A stretch of 64,000 nt of DNA from Tritrichomonas musculus (lineage: Eukaryota > Parabasalia > Tritrichomonadida > Tritrichomonadidae): NCBI GenBank assembly GCA_039105265.1, contig JAPFFF010000006.1, positions 2,852,001 through 2,916,000 of the forward strand, given 5' to 3'. The notes under the pieces were generated by a model that was not told the origin of the DNA, searched no databases, and worked only from the letters and a program-made list of their open reading frames with translations. Below, in pieces: positions 21,901 through 29,359 of this stretch. Within the stretch, counting starts at the first letter, position 1; every line of letters begins with the position of its first letter. A program made the translations under genes and the position numbers.

Positions 21901-24046
21901 GAAAGCTTTCCCCAAGTTCATGAAGCACACGCGTCGCGAGTACTGCGGCACTCCGACGGCCAAAGACTTCATACAAGAGTTTTCTGGCTCCATCTTCAAC
22001 AACGAACATCCGCCTCCTCCCTCCCTTGGCACGATCACTGAGGATCCTCTCAGCGAAAGCATCAGTGCAAGCAGCAGCCTTCTTTCGTCCATCTCTGAAG
22101 ATGATCCACTTGAGTTGCTTCCCAAAATGGAGGCGAATTCGGCCCCTTCTTCCAATTATTCATCGCCAAACCGCGTCATTCTTTCAACTGCTCCGAACCT
22201 GAAACTTTCGACGAACAAGTTCTCAACGTCTCCTATTTCGTCTGCATTGAGTCCTGAGTCGAAGAGGCTCGTTGAATATCAACAAAGCATGAATTCAAAG
22301 CCGCCAGAATGTCCGACTCCTCCAGCGCAAAGTTTCTCTGTTTTTTCGAGCAAGCAGAACCAGGCACAGACTCCTGACAAGTCATTTTTGAAAGACGATA
22401 AAAACAAGAAAGATACGATGATTAATAATTCAATGTCATTGCCTTTGCAACCGCTTTATAGCCGTCGCCATTCATCGCCTTTGAACTTCATTCCTCGATC
22501 GATTCCTTTTCCGCAAAAGAGCTCGTCTTCTTCAAACTCGTCGAGCATCTCCTCGTCAAGCAGCAAGGAGGACAACCAGCTCAAAGCGTGCCGCAAAAAG
22601 GAAGGAATCACGTCAATCTGCTCTGAGCCTGCAATTCCTTCGCCAAGGAGGTTTTCGCATCCAGCAAAGAAGAATGTATCCGTGTTCAACTCCGATACCG
22701 ATGAAAATGAAGAAAAAGAAGCCAAAGAAGAAAGCAACGCGAAATTGGCTTTCCCTTCATTTCAGTACAAAATCAACGTGCAGAACGCAAATCCAAGTGG
22801 GATGCCAAACTCGCCATGCTTGACTCTTCCTTTAATGAAAAGCAACCTTTACAAAAGCGAGGCTGTCTTTCCCCCCTTCTCAATGTTCAGCGGAGACAGG
22901 TCGAGAATAAGGAACTCTAACCCGGCCGTTGTCTTCCACAGGAGGTCGGAGAGCTTGAAGAGCCCAATCTCAGTCGACCCGAAGACTGGCGAGAAGCTCA
23001 CTCTCTTGGACTTCGCGCGACAGGCTTCGCCAATCAAGACAACAGACGACATTGACGATTGCCAGGCGCACAAAGCCAATAATAACGCGCTCGATGACAT
23101 GTTCCTCAACAGAAGCAGTTTTAATAACAGCCAAAATGGCAATATAAATGGCGGTTATGGCAACGATGCAAATAACGGTTTCAATAATAACTTTAATGAA
23201 AATTTGAATAACAACTCAAATAGCACAAATAGTAACGTAAATAACGGTTTTAATAATAACTCAAATAACGGTTTCGGCGGTTTTAATAGTAACGTAAATA
23301 ACGGTTTTAACGGTTTTAATAATAACTCAAATAACGGTTTCGGCGGTTTTAATAGTAACGGTTTTAACGGTTTTAATAATAACGTGAGTAACGGTTTTAA
23401 CGGTTTTAATAATAACTCAAATAACGGTTTCGGCGGTTTTAATAGTAACGTAAGTAACAGTTTGGGCAGCAGTTTTGGTTTGGGCGGTTTTGACCTGAGT
23501 TCAGACATGAGCCGCGACAAGGTTGGCTTCCCTGTCATCGAAGAAGTTGACGAGACAAGTGAAGCCGAAAGTGTCGCGCAGGACTCGAGCAACGCCGCCG
23601 AAGAGAAGGAGGCAGATAGCAACGATGCAGGCGATGTGAACGATGCTTTGGCCGAAGGCGAAATTGTTGAGCGGGGCCACCTCGACAAGGAAGAAGTCAT
23701 TCGCACGATGGTCTTCATGATTGACGCGTTCTTTGCGAACCGCACGAACAGCTTCCTGCACAACGCGATCATCCAGATATTCACGTCTCTCTTCGACTAC
23801 ACGTCGATTGTCTCTGAAATCATCTCTATTTCAGAGCTCCCTAAGAAAATATTGAATGTGTACTCAAACAAGGACAACGTTCACGCGTCCTTCTGGGGCC
23901 AGCTCCACCACATGGTCGAGTTCATACAGAGCGCGCCCGAAGTCGTGCCCGACGACATCAGGGATGAATGGGATTTGTACATTTGTAACGAATATCACCG
24001 AGAAGAAGAAATAATTGAAAACGATTATGGCTATCCAAGTGAGTAA
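18953..24046 (+). CDS. SAPS-domain protein (PP6/Sit4 phosphatase regulatory subunit) with a very large repetitive insert
   Basis: A 1,697-residue protein. Residues 1-300 are helical repeats like the SAPS domain ('CYCKVLEQVIIMSDYDYLSK', then 'FDFLMNFVSS', 'CLKIADTLTRQL'). The last 120 residues (about 1,580-1,697) have 'NSFLHNAIIQIFTSLF' and 'FWGQLHHMVEFIQ', which resemble the C-terminal part of SAPS proteins. In yeast and animals these subunits bind Sit4/PP6 catalytic phosphatases and direct them to substrates. Between the two lies an insert of about 1,250 residues that looks disordered: a basic/acidic region, an array of 'NNNQLETIAEEPE' repeats (about 562-922), Ser/Pro-rich sequence, and Asn/Gly/Phe repeats (about 1,385-1,515). 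Composition changes sharply, AT-rich at the 5' end and GC-rich from 21.7 kb onward. Family call by eye. Confidence 0.72.
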   Translation: MIHEPPNDEKPLSYIITKPEDVVNIVIDDRILLNVNSPSKDFLDFFRHHVSEIVSNVLYKLPEIQQMSIFLAHAIQVLTSKNKDIRNVMTEDENLLKVILDFPKHAVETSPVARGCYCKVLEQVIIMSDYDYLSKIKDGRTFLKSLLDITYFTSVFDFLMNFVSSLVYSIIRFLEEISFTDLLLEYAFAEKCQEQCLKIADTLTRQLPRNLPLVRPLQDPTTILKLLDLGFNRHSCAAMEVILSMHSQPHLLSRPMINSINNEYTRICNSILNTKKFDQFSVLVIYLLTSIVNDIYCPIENYVLAEPAKIDYSTKKCLPKTGNKEAENNSTENDTDSDLKKSPPKKISKEEILSKSSIIKKRVPKQRKSILNKMKLNLAEFSQSRHSLDPSEVLRVHQLIKLPNVSGGNDDDQESSNNGEIKIESEKSNNDFYNISRCNSIDDRHHYIDYNDNVDTLMSRRNRRLNVIRPRPASFSSCVQNEEGNFGLPIYDRTKDNDNEINRININHHMSDNLQSILNEERQKIFNDEIEKFKKACAKVDDGASSNKCDVGHGESRDQLGAVSEEDNHFGIIAEKHEEINHLDKIAEEHEESNKLDTITEETDQNAQLETIAEKPDDNQLETIAREPDENNSQLETIAEEPEEPEGNNNQLETIVKEPEENAQLETIAEEPEESNNQLETIEEEPEENNNQLETIAEEPEGNNNHLETITEEPEGNNNQLETIEEEPEENNNQLETIAEEPEGNNNHLETIAEEPEESNNHLEIIAEEPEENNNQLETIAEEPEGNNNHLETIAEEPEGNNNHLEIIAEEPEGNNNHLEAITEEPEGNNNHLETIAEEPEESNNHLEIIAEEPEGNNNQLETITEEQEENAQLETIAEEPYELNQLEAIAEEPDENAPLETIEEEPVSNNEQLEMIQEEPEIKIEIDDSDSDRNHPSSLSAEDTIAEGAKSPLDSLLEEHNKSHKSVKLIKNPPQQSGALPPKAFPKFMKHTRREYCGTPTAKDFIQEFSGSIFNNEHPPPPSLGTITEDPLSESISASSSLLSSISEDDPLELLPKMEANSAPSSNYSSPNRVILSTAPNLKLSTNKFSTSPISSALSPESKRLVEYQQSMNSKPPECPTPPAQSFSVFSSKQNQAQTPDKSFLKDDKNKKDTMINNSMSLPLQPLYSRRHSSPLNFIPRSIPFPQKSSSSSNSSSISSSSSKEDNQLKACRKKEGITSICSEPAIPSPRRFSHPAKKNVSVFNSDTDENEEKEAKEESNAKLAFPSFQYKINVQNANPSGMPNSPCLTLPLMKSNLYKSEAVFPPFSMFSGDRSRIRNSNPAVVFHRRSESLKSPISVDPKTGEKLTLLDFARQASPIKTTDDIDDCQAHKANNNALDDMFLNRSSFNNSQNGNINGGYGNDANNGFNNNFNENLNNNSNSTNSNVNNGFNNNSNNGFGGFNSNVNNGFNGFNNNSNNGFGGFNSNGFNGFNNNVSNGFNGFNNNSNNGFGGFNSNVSNSLGSSFGLGGFDLSSDMSRDKVGFPVIEEVDETSEAESVAQDSSNAAEEKEADSNDAGDVNDALAEGEIVERGHLDKEEVIRTMVFMIDAFFANRTNSFLHNAIIQIFTSLFDYTSIVSEIISISELPKKILNVYSNKDNVHASFWGQLHHMVEFIQSAPEVVPDDIRDEWDLYICNEYHREEEIIENDYGYPSE
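20641..21720 (+). repeat. Coding minisatellite of E-T-I-A-E-E-P-E type
   Basis: About 360 codons of the SAPS-like gene are made of imperfect 12-16-codon units around 'NNNQLETIAEEPE' and 'NNNHLETIAEEPE'. Central units (about 20,980-21,540) are nearly identical in DNA and edge units are diverged, the usual pattern of an array that grows and shrinks by unequal exchange from the middle. The frame is kept throughout. Confidence 0.9.
23107..23500 (+). repeat. Asn/Gly/Phe coding repeat array
   Basis: Repeats of 'NNGFNGFNNNSNNGFGGF' type within the SAPS-like gene; the DNA units use 'aataacggttt' and 'ggcggtttt' blocks. Phe-Gly and Asn-rich repeats favour weak self-association in other proteins, so a condensate-type role is possible; this is inference. 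Confidence 0.85.
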
Positions 24047-24796
24047 TTGACTGATTGATCAAACAATTGTTTTTTTTTTTTTATTATTATTTTTTTTTAT
24101 ATTATATATTTTGTATTAAATATTTTTATTTCTTGTTTTTATGTTTATTTGTTTTTATTGTTTGTTATTTCTTTTTGTTTTAATTGATTTTCGTTTATCA
24201 TTAATATTTATCGCATATTATATCTCTAATTAAAATTATTTTATTTTAATGAAGGAATTTTTAATTTGATATTGTTATCATATCATATTCAACATATATA
24301 TAGTCCGACTGTATGGTATAAAAGTAGGCAGATAAAAAAATTTCCAAACTATTGATTTAATAAATTCTGAAAATTAAAATTGTGATCAGGAATGGTTAAT
24401 GTTAACGTTGAGTTTGTTAAATTTTATTACTGTTTGTTCATTGACAGTCAACAATCAACGACTTTGAGTCAGTTAAACTAAAAATTCTTTCATTAAAATT
24501 AAATTGTTTTTTAATATAGAATGAAATTCGTCCATAAAAATGCTTTTAGAATACTTGCATAAGCCTAATGATACAAAAAACATCAAAAGTGTTTATATTT
24601 ATTTCAAATTACACAATTTTAATTAAATTTCCCAAAATGCCAAAAACATTTTAAGAGTAATGTAATATTATTAAGAATTTGATAATATGAAATTTTATTA
24701 ATTTTTATTTTAAAATATTGATCACAGAAAAAAAATATGACGTTTTTGAAAATTTTTAAAATTTTAAAATTTTCCATTTTGATTTCACTTTTTTTA
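24047..24796. other. AT-rich intergenic spacer
   Basis: It begins with T-rich tracts just after the SAPS-like stop codon (24,070-24,200), perhaps a 3' end region. The rest has no supported gene. Confidence 0.5.
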
Positions 24797-25960
24797 ATGA
24801 CGCTCTTAAAATATATCAACTTAAAAAAAGAAATTTATGAAATTCTTATTGAGTTCATTGAAAACCAAAATTCAGAAGAATGTGAAACAAAATATATCGA
24901 AATATTAGAAAAACTCGACTTTTTAAATCTTGATAAAAATGTTGAAGAATTGGTATCAATGTTTAGATTAATAGCCAAAATTTCAAACAATCATCACCGG
25001 AATTATAATTTTATCAAGAAAATTGAGCAAATGATTCTTTTATTGAACCAAAAAAGCAAACAAAGTATATCAAATTCACAATTATTCTATATATTTGCCA
25101 TAAATAAGTTAACAATTCAAATTCTTTTTAGAAATAATTTGATTAAAATGGATTCATCAATAGTTGATTATATAATTCAGAGAGATGATTATCGATATTT
25201 TTTTTATTTCGAAATTAAATCATATATCAATGAAGAACAGCAGAAATCTATTGAAAAAGAGTTAAATTTGATTGATCCGAATATTCTCAAAATACTTTGC
25301 ACAAATCATGATTTATCAGAAAATGATTCTTACATTTGTTCATTAATTAGAGAAGATTTAGTTGAAGAATTTATTTCTTATGTCAATAAAACCAATTTAT
25401 CCCTTTCATCAACAATAAAACCGTCGATATTTGAAACCAATTCATTTTTACAAAAGCAAGAAAACACAACGTTAATTGAATATTCTGCCTTTTTTGGATC
25501 AATTCAAATATTCAATTACTTAAGATTAAACAATGTTCAATTAACTCCATCTTTATGGATGTATGCAATTCATTCCAATAATGCTGAATTGATTCATCTC
25601 CTCGAAGAAAATCACATACAACCAGAAGATCCTTCATATGAAGATTGCTTTTTTGAATCAATTAAATGTCATCACAACAACTTTGCAAATTATATTCATG
25701 ATAACTTATTAACAAAAAAAGAGCATCATTCAAAATATAAACATTTTTATAACTATAGTATTAGATATATAATACCTAAGAGTCCTGATTGTTCTTGCAA
25801 TGAAATCATTTTTAAATATCAAAATTATTCTCTCTTTCCAGAAAATTTTGATTTGAAAGACATCTTTTTTTATTTATATCGCTATGGTTATTCTAATATT
25901 GTTAATTTTCTTTTGCAAATGAAAATGGATAATATAAATTCAAGAGCATCTGTTTATTAA
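24797..25960 (+). CDS. DUF3447/ankyrin-type protein, probably 3'-truncated
   Basis: A 387-residue frame from the ATG at 24797 (an upstream in-frame ATG at 24737 would add 20 hydrophobic residues, but 24797 fits the usual start 'YINLKKEIYEILIEFIENQ'). The N-terminal helical part and the later pattern 'TTLIEYSAFFGSIQIFNYLRLNNV', 'PSLWMYAIHSNNAELIHLLEENHI' match trichomonad DUF3447 proteins, in which degenerate helix pairs lead into ankyrin repeats. These form one of the largest trichomonad gene families, of mostly unknown function. The normal ankyrin array is missing: the frame ends at 25960 soon after 'GYSNIVNFLLQMKM', and a further ankyrin unit sits out of frame downstream (26,030-26,164). 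The copy is therefore probably a recent pseudogene or a short variant. Confidence 0.7.
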   Translation: MTLLKYINLKKEIYEILIEFIENQNSEECETKYIEILEKLDFLNLDKNVEELVSMFRLIAKISNNHHRNYNFIKKIEQMILLLNQKSKQSISNSQLFYIFAINKLTIQILFRNNLIKMDSSIVDYIIQRDDYRYFFYFEIKSYINEEQQKSIEKELNLIDPNILKILCTNHDLSENDSYICSLIREDLVEEFISYVNKTNLSLSSTIKPSIFETNSFLQKQENTTLIEYSAFFGSIQIFNYLRLNNVQLTPSLWMYAIHSNNAELIHLLEENHIQPEDPSYEDCFFESIKCHHNNFANYIHDNLLTKKEHHSKYKHFYNYSIRYIIPKSPDCSCNEIIFKYQNYSLFPENFDLKDIFFYLYRYGYSNIVNFLLQMKMDNINSRASVY

Positions 25961-26029
25961 CGCAATATTTGATAATGACATTTTAATTTTCAATTTCAAA
26001 TAAAGTTTCATTTAAATATTGATTTTTAA

Positions 26030-26164
26030 ATGAAGTTTCAAAATAATTTTGTTTTTAATTACATTTCATTTTCAAAGGCCATAAAAGAAGAAAGAATTGA
26101 TATTGTTTATTATCTAAAAAAGATGAAATTGGAGATAATTACTTTACAAAATCTAAAAAACTGA
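26030..26164 (+). pseudogene. Ankyrin-repeat remnant of the DUF3447 gene
   Basis: A 44-residue frame containing 'FSKAIKEERIDIVYYLKKM', which has the helix-turn-helix pattern of an ankyrin repeat from this family. It lies about 70 bases after the end of the DUF3447 frame with stops between, so it looks like the detached tail of that gene. Confidence 0.6.
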
Positions 26165-26703
26165 AGCATATTATAATTCCACCTTCAATTAAAACAATTG
26201 GAATTGATGCCTTCAGAAATTGTGAGTTCTTGACTTCTGTATCAATTCCTCCTTCAGTTACAATTCTCAGTAAATATATTTTTAGTGAATGTTCATCATT
26301 AATGAAAAATTACATTCCATCCTCAGTGTCCATAATTGAGAATGGTGTATTTAATAGATGCAAATTACTTGAAAAAGTCACTTTTGAACATCCTTCTTCG
26401 TTAAAAGCAATTGGAAACAAAGTTTTTAATGAATGCTTTTCTTTGACATAGATAATAATTCCTAATTCAGTTGAATCAATTGGGGATGAAGTCTTCAATG
26501 AATGTGTATCTTTAAAGAAAGTGGTATTTCCATCATCATTGATTCATGTTGGGAATCGAGCCTTTAGTAAGTGCTATTCGATTCAAAAAGTGTTATTTGA
26601 TAGCAAATGTTCATTGAGTTCTTTTTGTGATGAAATGTTTATTCAATGTAAAGAAATAACAATTCCTTCTTTTGTTACAACAATTGGAAAGAAATGGATT
26701 TAA
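26101..26703 (+). pseudogene. BspA-like leucine-rich repeat gene fragment
   Basis: The frame encodes successive BspA-type (LRR_5) units of about 23 residues, for example 'IPPSVTILSKYIFSECSSL', 'VEIGNKVF'-like turns and 'VVFPSSLIHVGNRAFSKC'. BspA-like proteins are a huge trichomonad family; some are at the cell surface. The reading frame is open from 26,101 without an early ATG, is broken by an in-frame TAG at 26,449-26,451, resumes in the same frame, and ends at 26,703 after 'TTIGKKWI'. It has neither a proper start nor a membrane anchor, so I call it a decayed gene piece. Its first bases overlap the ankyrin remnant in another frame. Confidence 0.8.
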
Positions 26704-28489
26704 AACGGTAAACACTTGACTTTTAAAAATAAAAAGGTGTATTTTTTAGGTATTCCAATGAAGTGTTTTTAACGTCTTTTTTTATAAAATTAACTTTTTT
26801 TTCAACCAAAATAAAATAAATTTAATTTAAATTAGTTTTAATACATTTTAATGAATGTGCTTTTTTAAAATAATGCACTTTTAAATATTTTGCTTTGACT
26901 TTTTTCCTGATGTAATATTCAGATTTATCGTGATTAGCCTTCTATAATTTAACTTTACCTTACATATATGATATATTGAACACTATTAATATGAGTGGAA
27001 GTATTTAAAGCAAAATATATTTAATTTTGATCCATTTTTCTGCATAAACAAATTCATTGAAAGTAGTTGATGTTTTTTCATCAATCCTATTGTTTTTTTT
27101 TTTTTTTTTTTTTGTTTTTTTTTTTTTTTTTTTTGGGGATTAGACAAAAAAACCAATTCAATTTTTTCGTCAGTATTCAATTTTTTATTTTTGAGAAGGT
27201 TTTTTTGTCCATATAAAATTCGATTGGACAAAAACACTAGTTTTTCATTCAATTTGAAATTTTGAATTGGACAAAAAAACCTATGCACTTTAAAATGAAA
27301 ATTTCTTTTTATCACTATAAATTATATGATTTTAAATTATACCGGCATATTTATAAAAAAGTAATTATTTTGTATTCACAATATTTTGTGATTTGGATGT
27401 GGCTCGAAAATGAATCAACAATATCATGACATCAAAATGTGAAAAACTAAATGAAAAATGTTTTAATGATATTATAACGAATATAATATCATATTTATCT
27501 AATTAAAAGTTATTTTTAAGATAAAGTTGAAATCGATTATTTCAATCTCTCAGAAAATAAAATAAATAATAGTTTTTTTCATATTTTTGAGATTTATACT
27601 GTGAATATGTTTACAATAACAATAAATACCAGAGTATGCATCCAAAATGATTAATAATTTGATTCAATTATTATATCAAAAAAACTTATAAGTCTAAATG
27701 AATAATTGAAACCATTATTGAAATGATTTTAAAATGGTTAATGAAACCAATTTTTACTGAATGTATTGAATAATGTAAAAATTATAATCATTTTCAAATT
27801 TTAATAATCAAAAGCAGATTTTATAAATTTTTTTATTGTATAAATACTATATGAAGATTTTTATATACTTATATATAGCAGATATTATATAAATATTTCA
27901 TGATATTTAAAATTTAGTATTTGAGAGGTTTCATATTTTGAGAAAAAATAAAAAATAATTATTGAAAATATTTCTGATATTTTGAATTAAAAATTTTGAT
28001 AAATAAAAAATATTAAAACTTTTATATCTTTTTTACTACTTAAAATTTATTGATTTAAAAATAAATTTAATCAAAAAAAATTATAATTATATTTGTATTT
28101 TAGAAAAAAAAATATCTTTATTATAATTAAATTATCAAAATCTAAAGCATGAATTTAGGATTATCGTTAATCTCGCATTACCAATGAAATTATTGAACAA
28201 ATTTTATTCAAAAAAGAATATATAAATTATGTGAATAAAATAATTGACTGATGCTTACATACTAAACTAGGATATGATTATTTCTTTAAAAATAATATTT
28301 GAAACTTTGAAGAATTATTAGCAAAAGTGAACTCAAGTGCAAAGAAGATAGGCCATAGTGAGAATTCTTCATTATTATCCTCATAAAAGTACTTCCAGTG
28401 CAATTTGTGGAGAATAAAATGTATTTTTCTTTAGGATTACTTATGAAATAGTTTAATTTTACTGTTTTAAGTGTTTATTAAATCTCATT
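26704..28489. other. AT-rich non-coding region with one inverted dispersed repeat
   Basis: No supported gene. It contains the left copy of a dispersed repeat (27,085-27,284, listed separately). The lysine-rich frame there is only poly-T read backwards. The rest is simple AT-rich DNA. Confidence 0.5.
27085..27284 (-). repeat. Dispersed repeat with poly-T tracts, left inverted copy
   Basis: A block of about 148 bp (27,137-27,284) next to two long T tracts (27,092-27,134). Its reverse complement matches 32,106-32,253 with only a few differences, including the order of 'GTCCAATCGAATTTTATATGG', the 'GAATACTGACG' block and the adjacent T tract. The block itself holds palindromic 'TTTTTGTCCA ... 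TGGACAAAAA' segments. It could be one end of an element or a solo dispersed repeat. Confidence 0.8.
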
Positions 28490-28575
28490 TCTTTACTACT
28501 ATACCTAAGGAGGGTGAATGATACGAAGTATCATTCACCCTCCTTAACATTAATTAACCCCTTTAACGCATCAAC

Positions 28576-28920
28576 TCACGTTGAACTCACGTTGAACTCA
28601 TTAAATTTGTCTTCTTTGTATTTACGAATATACAATACGAATTCTAATTGCATGCATTGTCTTATGCTGATTCTCATGTTACGTACGCCAATTATCTTCT
28701 CACCTACATCAGATGTCCTCCACTCAGGTGGGTAGTTAAAATAGATTCGATTGAAATGTTCAATGCCATTACGAAAGTAATCTTTATCTCCATCTTCATC
28801 TTTGATTGTTATTGCATCCGTAACAGAGTTATACACCGTTTCAATTGGTAATGGTATTGATTCATCTGGTATTGCATCACGTCTATATGACATTTGATGT
28901 TGTTTAAACACATGTACCAC
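28576..28920 (-). CDS. Relative of the outer Polinton's 181-aa protein (part of mini-Polinton)
   Basis: About 114 residues. The stretches 'IPLPIETVY', 'IYFNYPPEW', 'GEKIIGVRNM' and 'LEFVLYIRKYK' line up in order with 'LPIPIETVY', 'YYFNFPADW', 'GESIVGIRNI' and 'IEFDLSIRKY' of the protein at 34,034-34,579. Function is unknown. The frame overlaps the left terminal repeat of the element, so its C-terminal end is element-end sequence. Confidence 0.6.
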   Translation of the reverse strand: MVHVFKQHQMSYRRDAIPDESIPLPIETVYNSVTDAITIKDEDGDKDYFRNGIEHFNRIYFNYPPEWRTSDVGEKIIGVRNMRISIRQCMQLEFVLYIRKYKEDKFNEFNVSST

Positions 28921-29033
28921 ATTATGTGAAGCGTTGATGTAACAAAAATAGGCACGCTAAAAATATGTTGATATAAATGAAAGTCAAAACACATTATGTA
29001 ATGGGATTGTAAGTTTTTATCCAGTATGTAATG

Positions 29034-29283
29034 AAGTATTATGACACATTAAGTTAGATGACGTGAGTTCAACGTGAGATGATGTGGTGAGGTGGTAACA
29101 TGTGTTGTGACGTGAGTTGGATGATGAGGTGATGTGGTGAGGTGGATGATGAGGTGGTGACATAGGTTTTGACATGAGTTCAACGTGAGGTGACGTGGTG
29201 AGGTGGTAACATGTGTTGTGACATGAGTTCAACGTGAGGTGGTGACATAGGTTTTGACATGAGTTCAACGTGAGTTGATGCGT
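29034..29283. repeat. Short tandem/direct repeats inside the mini-Polinton
   Basis: Repeated 'GAGTTCAACGTGAG', 'GAGGTGGTGACATAGG' and 'GTAACATGTGTTGTGACATGAG' blocks, 20-50 bp apart and in mixed order. The same 'CACGTTGAACTCA' word starts the inner edge of the left terminal repeat, so the array probably grew from the inverted-repeat edge. Confidence 0.8.
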
Positions 29284-29359
29284 TAAAGGGGTTAATTAAT
29301 GTTAAGGAGGGTGAATGATACGAAGTATCAGGAACCCTCCTTAGGTATAGTAGTTCTTT

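Larger units (their letters stand above)
28490..29359. mobile_element. 860-bp mini-Polinton (non-autonomous, MITE-like) with target duplication
   Basis: The element spans 28,495-29,354 and is flanked by perfect 5-bp direct repeats TCTTT (28,490-28,494 and 29,355-29,359). Its inverted ends are about 100 bp and begin ACTACTATACC. Each end contains a palindrome ('GGGTGAATGATACGAAGTAT' and its mirror). Inside, on the minus strand, is a piece related to the 181-residue protein of the outer Polinton (about 28,576-28,920), and next to it a block of short 'GTTCAACGTGAG(G)TGGTGA' repeats. It is a fossil: an internally deleted, non-autonomous relative of the Polintons in this window. The target duplication is perfect and the ends match almost fully, so the insertion looks fairly recent. 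Confidence 0.88.

Noticed and set aside
26986-27315. Lysine-rich frames at 26,986-27,315 and 32,187-32,372
   Set aside because: They are poly-T tracts read from the other strand within a dispersed repeat.
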